Below are positions 7,409-15,078 of a DNA stretch of 32,183 nucleotides, piece after piece (position 1 is the stretch's first letter; each line of letters starts with the position of its first letter). The notes under the pieces were generated by a model, which worked only from the letters and a program-made list of their open reading frames with translations, was not told where the DNA came from and did not search any database. The stretch comes from Cupriavidus sp. IDO. GTDB taxonomy: Bacteria; Pseudomonadota; Gammaproteobacteria; Burkholderiales; Burkholderiaceae. The stretch spans positions 1-32,183 of the forward strand of contig NZ_JWMA01000046.1 of the NCBI RefSeq assembly GCF_000812465.1, in the 5' to 3' direction. The position numbers and the translations under genes are program-made.

Positions 7409-8767
7409 TCACGCGGACTCCGCCCGCAACGGATTCCCCGCAGCACGCCGTGCCGCAGCCCCCTTGATCATCAGCGCCACTGCAGAAACCAGCACGAACC
7501 CCATCACCACGGTAAAGACCGTGGCAAGGCTGAAGCCATCGCGCAGCATCAGCGCGCCGGCCATCGGACCGGCGATGCCGCCGAACCGGCCGACGCCATG
7601 CATCCACGCGATCCCCGTCGAACGGCCACTGGCCGGATAGAAGGCCGCCGCCACCGCACCCATCGACATCAGCGCGCCGCTCAGGCCGATGCCGCCAAGG
7701 AACACGCACGTGGCCACCCAAACCAGGTCTCCTTTCTGCTGCCCGACCAGCCACATGCCCAGCCCGCCCAGCACGAAGGCACCCGCAACCACAGTATTCC
7801 GGTCGAAGCGGTCCATCAGCCAGCCAAACAGGAATGTGCCGAAGATGCCGCCAACCGTCAGCAGCACGGTGATCAGGGTCGAATTCTGCAGCGAGGCGCC
7901 CATGTCCTGCACCAGCGTCGGCAGCCAGCCCAGCAGCAGGTAGTAGGCAAAGGTGCCGAAGAAATAGGCGCTCCACAGCATGAGCGTGCCCGTGCGCAAT
8001 TGCCGCGAGAGCACCACGGCCACACCTGCCTTGCCGGGCTCTGGCGCGGCCGGCAGCACGAAGCGGGTGTCGTCGGCAATCTCCTCCCCGCGCGCGATAC
8101 GCCGCAGCACCGCGGCGATCGCGGGCGCCGGGTAGCCCTGCTGGACCATGAACTGCAGCGGCTGCGGCATGGTCACCAGCATGAACAGGCCCAGCACGAC
8201 CGGCACGATGCCGCCGATGAGGAAGACGCTGGTCCAGCCATGCGACGGCACCACGGCCGCGGCGGCCAGTCCGCACGACGATGCGCCGATCAGGGCGCCG
8301 CAGGCAATGGTGTTGACGAGGAAGGCGCTCATGCGTGCGGGCGCATACTCGTACATCAGCGTCACCGCGCCGGGCACTGCCGCGCCCACGCCGACGCCGG
8401 TGAAAAAGCGCCACGCGCCGAGCGACACCAGCGAGTCGGCCGTCATGGTCCCGAGACTGCACAGCCCGAACAACAGCATCGAACCGACCATCACCGTCTT
8501 CGGACTGGTGCGGGTGAACAGCGGCCCGGCAATCAGCGCGCCGAGCGCCAGCCCCAGCACCCCCACGCTCAGCACAGGACCGAACGCGGCCCTGGTCGTG
8601 CCCCATTCGCGCAGGAGCACCGGCACGACGAAGCCGATGGCCACGCTGTCATAAGCGTCGATGGCGATCAGCAGGAAGCAGGTGAGCAGAATTCCCCACT
8701 GGTACCGCGAAAAGCGATGTTCGTTGATGAACTGCTGCACGTCGAGCGTGCGTGACAGGTTCGTCAT
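7409..8767 (-). CDS. MFS transporter, aromatic acid:H+ symporter (AAHS)-like
   Basis: A 452-aa major facilitator protein with about 12 hydrophobic segments, in the inner membrane. The start at MTNLSRT is preferred over an ATG eight codons upstream because AGGAG lies 5 nt before it. The DAYDSVAIG segment (37-45) in the first helix matches the acidic DGYD-type signature of the AAHS family, which imports carboxylates such as benzoates with protons. The loop 2-3 motif is degenerate (LFTRTSPK), while the equivalent in the second half is MDRFDRN. In context it probably imports the acid degraded by neighbouring enzymes, but substrate assignment is inference. It converges with the SDR and is preceded by a 227-nt gap and the DUF1254 genes, all on the minus strand. 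Confidence 0.9.
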   Translation of the reverse strand: MTNLSRTLDVQQFINEHRFSRYQWGILLTCFLLIAIDAYDSVAIGFVVPVLLREWGTTRAAFGPVLSVGVLGLALGALIAGPLFTRTSPKTVMVGSMLLFGLCSLGTMTADSLVSLGAWRFFTGVGVGAAVPGAVTLMYEYAPARMSAFLVNTIACGALIGASSCGLAAAAVVPSHGWTSVFLIGGIVPVVLGLFMLVTMPQPLQFMVQQGYPAPAIAAVLRRIARGEEIADDTRFVLPAAPEPGKAGVAVVLSRQLRTGTLMLWSAYFFGTFAYYLLLGWLPTLVQDMGASLQNSTLITVLLTVGGIFGTFLFGWLMDRFDRNTVVAGAFVLGGLGMWLVGQQKGDLVWVATCVFLGGIGLSGALMSMGAVAAAFYPASGRSTGIAWMHGVGRFGGIAGPMAGALMLRDGFSLATVFTVVMGFVLVSAVALMIKGAAARRAAGNPLRAESA

Positions 8768-8923
8768 GTTGTCTCCTATAGGTATTGTCATGTCGTCCGG
8801 CGCCGGGTCCGGCGCGGGTCCACCGCAAAGACCACCAGTGGACGCGGTTGACGATACGCAGTGGCTTCGGCGCGCTCTCCCCCATTTTCGGGAGGGGACG
8901 CATCATTGGCAGGCAGGGTAAAC

Positions 8924-8955
8924 GGCATGGGGGGCGTTGAAACGCCCCCCATGCC
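8924..8955 (-). terminator. Strong hairpin beyond the DUF1254 gene
   Basis: Perfect 15-nt arms (GGCATGGGGGGCGTT and complement) around GA, starting 39 nt after the stop of the minus-strand DUF1254 gene at 8995. There is no long T-run (GTTTACC follows on the minus strand), so it may be a rho-assisted terminator or 3'-end stabiliser. Confidence 0.6.
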
Positions 8956-8994
8956 TTTCCTATCGTCGCGCGCGGTCACGCGCTGGCCACACCC

Positions 8995-10032
8995 TCAGGA
9001 CACCGGCCGCGGCGGCGGTAGCTTCCACGTGCCCTGAAGGATCTCCGGCCGCGGCAGGTAGTAACGGACCATGTAGTTCCAGCCCGGCATGACCGGCAGG
9101 CAGTTCGTCGCATCGTGGCCGCAATCGCCGAAGCGGATCGAAACCGCGCCGTCCGCGCCCCGCTTCGCCGTCAGGCTGTTGATCGAGTAAGCGCCGAGCG
9201 CGTTGCGATGGAAATAGCCAGAGGCGTCATACACGCTGACAGACCAGAACGCGCCGACCGGCACGGTGGGGACGTCGAGGCGGTAGCTCGTCGTGCCATC
9301 GTTTCGCTCGGGCGTGACGATCTGGTAGAAGGCGTCTTTCTCCGGAATGCCGCCCCAGGCGATGGCGCTGCCGATGAGGTGGCGCACCGGGTCGACCTGC
9401 CCGCTTCTGCCAAACATCCGCCGCGAATCGGGTATGGTGGTTCCCAGCGCGATCAGCATCTTGCGCAGGGCATCCTGGCTGGCCTTGTCCCAGGCAGGTA
9501 CGTCGAAACGGCCCGGACCATTCGGCTGGCTGACACGGATGGCATCCTGCAGGGCCCAGGCCTGCTTCGCGTCGTCGGCCTTGCCCGGGTCGATCAGCGT
9601 CCGCACGCCCAGCATGACATAGCGCGTCCCGATCTCCTTCCGGGTGAAGGTATGGCTGCCGGCGCGATAGTGCACGCCAAGGACGTGGCTGTCCTCATCC
9701 AGCACCGCGAGCGACATAAAGCGGCTGCCCGCATCCGGCATGGTGACGGTAACCGGCCCGGCGTCGAGATCAAACACGGCGGTGGAGTACAGCGTGTCCC
9801 GGTTCGGGCGGACCACGGTCTGGCTGTCCACCGGCACCAGTTCGCGGAAATGGGAAAACTTGCCGAAGCCGCCCCGCTTGACCGTGAAGCCGAAGTAGCG
9901 GTCCGACTCGGCGCGCCCGAAATTGTCGACGGTCACAAGCACCGGCGCGCCTGCATCAACCTGGGCGTGCACATTGGGCGCGACGGCGGCCAGCATGGCG
10001 CAAGCCACGGCATGCAAAAACTTCACTGACAT
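8995..10032 (-). CDS. Exported DUF1254/DUF1214 protein 1
   Basis: A 345-aa protein with a likely signal peptide, MSVKFLHAVACAMLAAVAPNVHA, cleaved around residue 23, so the product should be periplasmic. AAGGAG lies 6 nt upstream of the start. The N-terminal DUF1254-type segment contains RPNRDTLYSTAVFDLDAGPV and the C-terminal DUF1214-type segment contains VPVGAFWSVSVYDASGYF. The tail (YMVRYYLPRPEILQGTWKLPPP) is the usual family ending. No catalytic residues are established for this family and I assign no function. It is the shortest of three neighbouring members and the only one without a lipobox. It follows the lipoprotein gene at 10087 by 54 nt on the same strand. Confidence 0.88.
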   Translation of the reverse strand: MSVKFLHAVACAMLAAVAPNVHAQVDAGAPVLVTVDNFGRAESDRYFGFTVKRGGFGKFSHFRELVPVDSQTVVRPNRDTLYSTAVFDLDAGPVTVTMPDAGSRFMSLAVLDEDSHVLGVHYRAGSHTFTRKEIGTRYVMLGVRTLIDPGKADDAKQAWALQDAIRVSQPNGPGRFDVPAWDKASQDALRKMLIALGTTIPDSRRMFGRSGQVDPVRHLIGSAIAWGGIPEKDAFYQIVTPERNDGTTSYRLDVPTVPVGAFWSVSVYDASGYFHRNALGAYSINSLTAKRGADGAVSIRFGDCGHDATNCLPVMPGWNYMVRYYLPRPEILQGTWKLPPPRPVS

Positions 10033-10086
10033 ATTCGTCTCCTTATCTATCCTCGCGTGGTGTTAAGCACTGCCAGATCTCGCCCG

Positions 10087-11445
10087 TCACGACAGCCGCA
10101 TGATCGGCGGCGGCACATACTTGCGGGCCGCCTCGCCGTCCTTCGGTCCGTAGAACCGCAGCATCAGCCGATACTGCTGGCCGGCCGGCGTCGGCAGCCA
10201 GTTGCCCTCCGGGGCGTTTTCCGGCTTTTGCGGACCGAAGTACAGGGTCAGCGAGCCATCCTTGCCGTACTGCAACCGCGACTGGTTATTGAGCAGGAAG
10301 CGATTCAAGGGATTCGGCAAGACACGGAATTGCCGGGAATCCACGGCGAGGACCGACCAGAAGTAGCGCGCCTCGGCAGCGGGAAGCTGGTCCTTCGGGA
10401 ACGTCAGGGAGTAGGTATAGCTGCTATCCAGCGGCGCTCCGGCACTGTCGACCGCACCCCGGAAGTAGTTGGCCTCGTCGAACGTGTTGACCCATATCCC
10501 GCCATAGTTGAACAGGGTACGGCTCAGATAGTCGCTGCCATAGGTCCCGGACACGGCAGCACGCGCCCATCCGTTGCGGACCGTACCCGGGCCAATGGTC
10601 CGGCTGGCTTTGGCAAAGTCGGCAAAGGCATGCTGGCGGATCACTCCGTCCACGCGGGCGCGTTCGTCGGGGTTGGCGATGGACCGGGCAATGGCGCGCA
10701 CCTTCGCCTGCAACGGTTCCATGCCGGGGTTCAGGTCCGGCTCGCTCGCCAGCGCCGACTCGGCAACGTCGAATGCCTCCACGCCCGGCAGGTTCCGCAA
10801 GTCGAACACAGGCGTTTGCGGAATGCGGGGCAAGCGTGGCGTGCCAGTCGCCCGCATCCTGAACTGGTGCTGCAGCGCTTCGGCACGCTTCCAGTCCCCG
10901 CCCAGCTCAATGCGGGAAAGCACCCGCGTATAGCGCGCCGGCAGGTCCACCCGCGTCACGTTCGCCGGCAGCGCGACATTGGCTCCGCGCAGGCACACGG
11001 CAAAGTCCCCGCTGGGCCGGCTGGAAAAGGTGCGGTCGTTGATATTGGCCAGCGTCTCGCCCCAGCCGTTCAGGAACTGCACCGTGTAATAGCGGCCCGT
11101 GATCTTCGGTACCGTGACGATGGTGCAGCTGTTCTCGTCCACGGCGACCCAGGCCTCGGAATAGGCCACGTCCAGGTTGGGGTTCGGCCAGTCCACCGCG
11201 CCTGGCTTGCGATGCACCAGCTGGTTCCAGCTCATGCCCTCGCGAAAGTCCAGTTGCTGCTGGCGCAGCACGAGGAGACGGCCGAGCAGATAGATGTAGG
11301 CGTCGCTGATGCCCTGATCGGACCCCCTCGCTTGCTGGGCCGCGGCTGGCGCGGCTGTCATGTTGGGAAGCTGGTGCTGGCAGGCGCCAATCAGCAGTGA
11401 CGCCGCGACGGCAACCAGGATCAATGGCAATCGGGACAATTGCAT
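10087..11445 (-). CDS. DUF1254/DUF1214 lipoprotein 2
   Basis: A 452-aa predicted lipoprotein. The hydrophobic stretch LPLILVAVAASLLIGAC ends in a lipobox with Cys22, so it is probably anchored in a membrane facing the periplasm. AAGGAG is 6 nt upstream of the start. NPNLDVAYSEAWVAVD is the DUF1254-type segment, and YFWSVLAVD, DGSLTLYFGP, NWLPTPAG and LRFYGPKDG form the C-terminal DUF1214-type region. Function is unknown. It is divergent from the third family member (11660) across a 214-nt gap and co-directional with the first (8995). Confidence 0.88.
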   Translation of the reverse strand: MQLSRLPLILVAVAASLLIGACQHQLPNMTAAPAAAQQARGSDQGISDAYIYLLGRLLVLRQQQLDFREGMSWNQLVHRKPGAVDWPNPNLDVAYSEAWVAVDENSCTIVTVPKITGRYYTVQFLNGWGETLANINDRTFSSRPSGDFAVCLRGANVALPANVTRVDLPARYTRVLSRIELGGDWKRAEALQHQFRMRATGTPRLPRIPQTPVFDLRNLPGVEAFDVAESALASEPDLNPGMEPLQAKVRAIARSIANPDERARVDGVIRQHAFADFAKASRTIGPGTVRNGWARAAVSGTYGSDYLSRTLFNYGGIWVNTFDEANYFRGAVDSAGAPLDSSYTYSLTFPKDQLPAAEARYFWSVLAVDSRQFRVLPNPLNRFLLNNQSRLQYGKDGSLTLYFGPQKPENAPEGNWLPTPAGQQYRLMLRFYGPKDGEAARKYVPPPIMRLS

Positions 11446-11462
11446 CCTCTACTCCTTCTGAG

Positions 11463-11472
11463 TGTTCGAACA
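11463..11472. promoter_or_regulatory. Possible operator palindrome between divergent DUF1254 genes
   Basis: TGTTCGAACA is a perfect 10-nt palindrome 18 nt upstream of the minus-strand lipoprotein start, in the divergent intergenic region. It could bind a dimeric regulator. A short palindrome can arise by chance, so this is only a candidate. Confidence 0.3.
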
Positions 11473-11545
11473 TGTATGGGTCTGTCGGGCTCCGCGTCCT
11501 GCGCTCCCGCCCCCCTTTCCCGGGACAGCCACCAAATTAGGCCCA

Positions 11546-11565
11546 GATCCATACGTCCGCGCCCC
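11546..11565 (+). repeat. 20-nt direct repeat, copy 1 (upstream of DUF1254 gene 3)
   Basis: GATCCATACGTCCGCGCCCC is repeated exactly at 13177-13196, and looser similarity (for example CATCGGG a few bases later) continues for several tens of bases in both copies. Each copy lies upstream of a plus-strand gene (11660 and 13513). It could be a shared regulatory element or the remnant of a duplicated intergenic segment. Confidence 0.75.
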
Positions 11566-11659
11566 TCTCCCATCGGGAGGGCGGGAAATATCGGACTACC
11601 GTCCCGCCGGGCCTCCCAATACAATCACTCTCTCAATCTCAATGAAGCCGGGGCACCAC

Positions 11660-13105
11660 ATGCATAGATTGCCGTGTCGTTATGTCTTTCTTCTGGGCGC
11701 CGTGGTTTTCATGACGGCTTGTCAGAACGGTCTTGTGCCCGCGGTTTCCGGGCCGCCGCCCGAGGGTCAATCCGTCGGCGATCTCGACCGGCGCATGGTT
11801 CATCGCCGCGCAGTCGAAGCTGCGATCTGGGGCGTTCCGGCGGTGAATTTCGAGCGGCTGCGCGACGGACTCGCCGACGCGGGTGGCGACTGGAACCAGA
11901 TCGTCTATTGGTCGCGGCTGCCGGATTGGAAGAACCAGACCCTGACGCCCAATCCCGATGTCATCTACCTGATGCCGTTCTACGACACGCGCAACGGCCC
12001 CGTGGTCCTTGAGATACCACCCGCCGAAGGTAACGCTTCCATCACCGGGAGCATCGACGACGGCTGGCAGACCGCGCTCGAAGACGTCGGTCCGGCTGGC
12101 GTAGACAAGGGCAAGGGCGGCAAGTACCTGATCCTGCCGCCGGGCTACCAGGGAAAGACGCCGGCAGGCTTCATCCCATTGAAGTCGTCCACCTACGCGG
12201 GCTATGCCCTGCTGCGATCCAACGTTGCCAGCAGCAGTAGCGCCGACATCGCGAAGGCCGCGGCCTATGGCCGCAAGATCGGGCTGTATCCGCTCGCCCA
12301 GGCCACGCACCCGCCGGCCACGCGGTTCATTGACGCAGCCAGCACGGTCTACGACAGCACGATCCCCTATGACCTGCGTTTCTACCAGTTGCTGGACCGC
12401 TTTATGCAGCGAGAGCCATGGATCGAGCGCGACAAGGCAATGATCGACATGCTGAAGTCGATCGGCATCGAACAGGGCAAGAACTTCGCCCCCGACCAGA
12501 AGACGCAGGCAACCCTCAAGGAGGCCGTCACTGAGGCGAACGCCTGGCTCCAGGCCAGTTATGAAGCGGCCTTCAGGAACACGTACTTCCCTGGCAGCCG
12601 CTGGGCCGTGCCGGTTTCGCCGGAGGTGCTTGAGGGCCTGGGAAGCAATTTCGGCAAAGCCGCCAGCTATCCCACCAGTGGCCGCGGTGTCATGTACACC
12701 TTTGGCTTCTTCAGTGCCAAGCATCTGGGCAAGGGGCAGTTCTACCTGTTGACGCTCAGGGACAAGGCTGGCCAGCCTCTCGATGGGGCAAGCACCTACC
12801 GGCTCACCGTGCCGCCAAAGGCGCCGGTCAGGCTCTATTGGTCCGCGACGGTCTACGACCGCGCAACGCATGCCCTGATCCGGGATCAGGCACGCCTGAG
12901 CCGTGCCTCGAATTCGCAAGGGCTGCAGAAGAACACGGATGGTTCGGTCGATCTCTATTTCGGTCCGGCATCGCCGCCGGGCAAGGAATCGAATTGGGTG
13001 CCCACCCGCCAGGGAAGCCAGTTCGAGGTGCTGTTCCGACTCTACGGTCCGGAACAACCGCTGTTCGACAAGACCTGGCAGTTGCCTGACCTTGAGAAGC
13101 TCTGA
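11660..13105 (+). CDS. DUF1254/DUF1214 lipoprotein 3
   Basis: A 481-aa predicted lipoprotein. MHRLPCRYVFLLGAVVFMTAC gives a signal sequence with a lipobox at Cys21. The start at 11660 is preferred because a weak GGGG lies 6 nt upstream and the signal peptide has normal length; an in-frame ATG at 11642 has no purine-rich site. The frame stays open further upstream but without plausible protein. DUF1254-type features are VPAVNFERLRDGL and NPDVIYLMPFYDTRNGPVVL; DUF1214-type features are VRLYWSATVYD, DGSVDLYFGP, NWVPTRQG and LFRLYGPEQPLFDKTW near the end. Function is unknown. It heads the plus-strand block that leads to the alkyl sulfatase but is separated from the next gene by 407 nt, so co-transcription is uncertain. 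Confidence 0.85.
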   Translation: MHRLPCRYVFLLGAVVFMTACQNGLVPAVSGPPPEGQSVGDLDRRMVHRRAVEAAIWGVPAVNFERLRDGLADAGGDWNQIVYWSRLPDWKNQTLTPNPDVIYLMPFYDTRNGPVVLEIPPAEGNASITGSIDDGWQTALEDVGPAGVDKGKGGKYLILPPGYQGKTPAGFIPLKSSTYAGYALLRSNVASSSSADIAKAAAYGRKIGLYPLAQATHPPATRFIDAASTVYDSTIPYDLRFYQLLDRFMQREPWIERDKAMIDMLKSIGIEQGKNFAPDQKTQATLKEAVTEANAWLQASYEAAFRNTYFPGSRWAVPVSPEVLEGLGSNFGKAASYPTSGRGVMYTFGFFSAKHLGKGQFYLLTLRDKAGQPLDGASTYRLTVPPKAPVRLYWSATVYDRATHALIRDQARLSRASNSQGLQKNTDGSVDLYFGPASPPGKESNWVPTRQGSQFEVLFRLYGPEQPLFDKTWQLPDLEKL

Positions 13106-13512
13106 CACACCAGAACTTGATCCGCCTGGACCGCGATACGCTTTACCCGGCGGCCATTGCCCGCTGATCAGGGCCGGATCCATACGTCCGCGCCCCGCTT
13201 TCATCGGGGTCGGCATTTCCGAACTGCCGCCACGCCGGATCCCCTCATCCCATTGCGTACGGGAATCTCCACCCCGCTGCTCAGCGACTGCCCGACTGTA
13301 AGAAGAAGCAGAAGCGCTCGCCCGACCCTGACGGCACCTGCCTGATCCTGCCTGGACTGAGCGGCCACCACTGTGGCGCCGGCATGCGGCACATCCCTCG
13401 CTCGCACCCTTCCCACAGGAGAGGGGAGAAACGCCGCCGCGCCACGCAGAATCGGCGATCGAGCCTCCCCCTCGAAAGGGGTGGCATCCGTCTCTGCATC
13501 GTGGAACCCACC
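13106..13512. other. 407-nt intergenic stretch without a credible gene
   Basis: Short open frames here are arginine/proline-rich and lack ribosome sites, so I call no gene. The stretch holds the second copy of the 20-nt repeat (13177-13196). It also holds a half copy of the dispersed hairpin repeat: GGAGAGGGGAGAAACGCCGCC at 13418-13438 matches its right arm and flank, without the left arm. Confidence 0.6.
13177..13196 (+). repeat. 20-nt direct repeat, copy 2 (upstream of the hydratase at 13513)
   Basis: Exact second copy of the 20-nt sequence at 11546-11565, again in a plus-strand upstream region, about 320 nt before the hydratase start. Confidence 0.75.
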
Positions 13513-14280
13513 ATGGACTATCAATACTTTCTGCTCGACATCTCCGACAAGGTCGCAACGGTCACCATCAACCGCCCCGACAAAGGCAATGCGCTCTCCC
13601 CCGCCGTACTGGAGGAAGTCATTACCATCTTCAACGGCCTGGCGGCGCGAGATGACGTGAACGTCATTGTCTTCACAGGTGGCGAACGCTTCTTCTCCGC
13701 AGGTTTCGATCTCAACGAGATCCGCAAGCTGGAAAAGGTCACGAACGAGACGTACACGGCGCTCTTCCACCGCGCCTACCGGGCCGTGCTGTTCTGCCCG
13801 CAGCCCGTCATTGCCGCGGTCGGCGGCGCCGCCATCGCTGGCGGCTTCGATCTGACGATGATGTGCGACATCCGTTACGCCTCGAGCCGTGCCAAGTTCG
13901 GGCAGCGCGAGGTGGTCCTATCGCTCACGCCGATCCTGGACCCGCTCTGGCGCATCATCGGCCTGGGCCGCGCCAAGGAAGTCGCGCTCAGCGGCCGCAT
14001 CTACGACGCCGCGGAAGCCGAGCGGATGGGTTATGTCAGCAAGGTGTTCGCCGAGGGGGAACTGCTTGCCTCGGTCAGGGCGATCGCCGTGGAGATGGCC
14101 GGCTACGACCGGATGTGCCTGGCGGAAACCAAGCAGCTGTCCAACCAGCTGCTGAACCTGGACCTCGACGGCGCGATGCGCGCCCAGGAGTGGCTCTTCC
14201 GGACCTATATAGGGTCCGAAGAAAATCACCAGCGCATCGATGCGCTGCAAGCCCGCCTTGCCGCCGAGCGGCGAAAGTAA
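13513..14280 (+). CDS. Enoyl-CoA hydratase/isomerase family protein
   Basis: A 255-aa crotonase-fold protein starting at MDYQYF; the ribosome site is weak (GGAA), but the fold begins here (VATVTINRPDKGNAL, 14-28). GGERFFSAGFDL supplies the CoA-binding turn. In AGGFDLTMMCDI an Asp (113) stands where hydratases have the first catalytic Glu, and FGQREVVLSL keeps the second as Glu133. Of the plus-strand crotonases here it is therefore the one closest to a working hydratase. The quinone-reductase gene follows after 14 nt and the alkyl sulfatase 49 nt after that, so the three probably form one operon. Confidence 0.9.
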   Translation: MDYQYFLLDISDKVATVTINRPDKGNALSPAVLEEVITIFNGLAARDDVNVIVFTGGERFFSAGFDLNEIRKLEKVTNETYTALFHRAYRAVLFCPQPVIAAVGGAAIAGGFDLTMMCDIRYASSRAKFGQREVVLSLTPILDPLWRIIGLGRAKEVALSGRIYDAAEAERMGYVSKVFAEGELLASVRAIAVEMAGYDRMCLAETKQLSNQLLNLDLDGAMRAQEWLFRTYIGSEENHQRIDALQARLAAERRK

Positions 14281-14294
14281 AAGAGAGATCCGCA

Positions 14295-15029
14295 ATGCAT
14301 GTACTGATCGTATTCGCCCACAATGAGCCGCAATCGTTCAACGCCGCGATGAAGACCACCGCGGTCGAAGAATTCGAGGCGCAGGGGCATCAGGTGAAGG
14401 TGTCCGACCTCTATGCCATGCAATGGAAAGCCGTTGCCGACCACGACGACTTCGGCAGCCGCGCCAACGCCGACTACCTGGTCTACGCGCTGGAGCAACG
14501 GCATGGCTACGAGAAGAAGACGCTCGCGCCCGACATCCTGGGCGAACTGGAAAAGCTCGAGTGGGCGGACCTGGTCATCTTCAACTTCCCGATCTACTGG
14601 TTCTCCATGCCGGCCATCCTCAAGGGATGGGTCGACCGCGTGCTGATCTCCGGCAAGTGCTACGGCGGCATGCGCTTCTATGACCGAGGCGGACTGCGCG
14701 GCAAGAAGGCAATGCTGGCCGTGACCATCGGCGGACAGCCGCACATGCTCACCGAGGGCGGCATCCACGGCGAACTCGAGGAGATGCTGCGCCCGATCCT
14801 GCGCGGCACGCTCGGCTACTCCGGCATGACCGTGCTGCCGCCTTTCGTTGCGCATCACGTTCCGTATATCAAGCCGGAGGCGCGCGCTGAGCTGCTTGAG
14901 CAGTATCGCCAGCGGCTGCGGCAGATCGACAGCCTCGCCCCGCTCCGGTTTCCATCGATGGACGACTTCGACGACATGCTTCACCCACTCAACCAGGCTG
15001 ACGCGGGCCATACCGGCCTCGAAAGCTGA
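14295..15029 (+). CDS. NAD(P)H:quinone oxidoreductase-like flavoprotein (flavodoxin_2 fold)
   Basis: A 244-aa flavodoxin-fold protein of the NQO1/KefF/MdaB type. The N-terminal MHVLIVFAHNEPQSFNAAM binds the FMN/FAD phosphate. FNFPIYWFSMPAILKGWVDRV (96-116) is the family signature, and TIGGQPHMLTEGGIHG follows. Family members transfer two electrons from NAD(P)H to quinones or similar acceptors in the cytoplasm. GAGAG lies about 7 nt upstream. Its place between a hydratase and an alkyl sulfatase gene suggests a redox step or stress protection during substrate use; the acceptor cannot be deduced. Confidence 0.9.
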   Translation: MHVLIVFAHNEPQSFNAAMKTTAVEEFEAQGHQVKVSDLYAMQWKAVADHDDFGSRANADYLVYALEQRHGYEKKTLAPDILGELEKLEWADLVIFNFPIYWFSMPAILKGWVDRVLISGKCYGGMRFYDRGGLRGKKAMLAVTIGGQPHMLTEGGIHGELEEMLRPILRGTLGYSGMTVLPPFVAHHVPYIKPEARAELLEQYRQRLRQIDSLAPLRFPSMDDFDDMLHPLNQADAGHTGLES

Positions 15030-15078
15030 CCCGCACACGTCTCACACCCGCACGAAAACAGCAATCAAGGAGACTCCA

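Noticed and set aside
10057..11400. 447-aa plus-strand open frame opposite the DUF1254 lipoprotein
   Set aside because: No motif or credible ribosome site; the opposite strand has a lipobox and family motifs.
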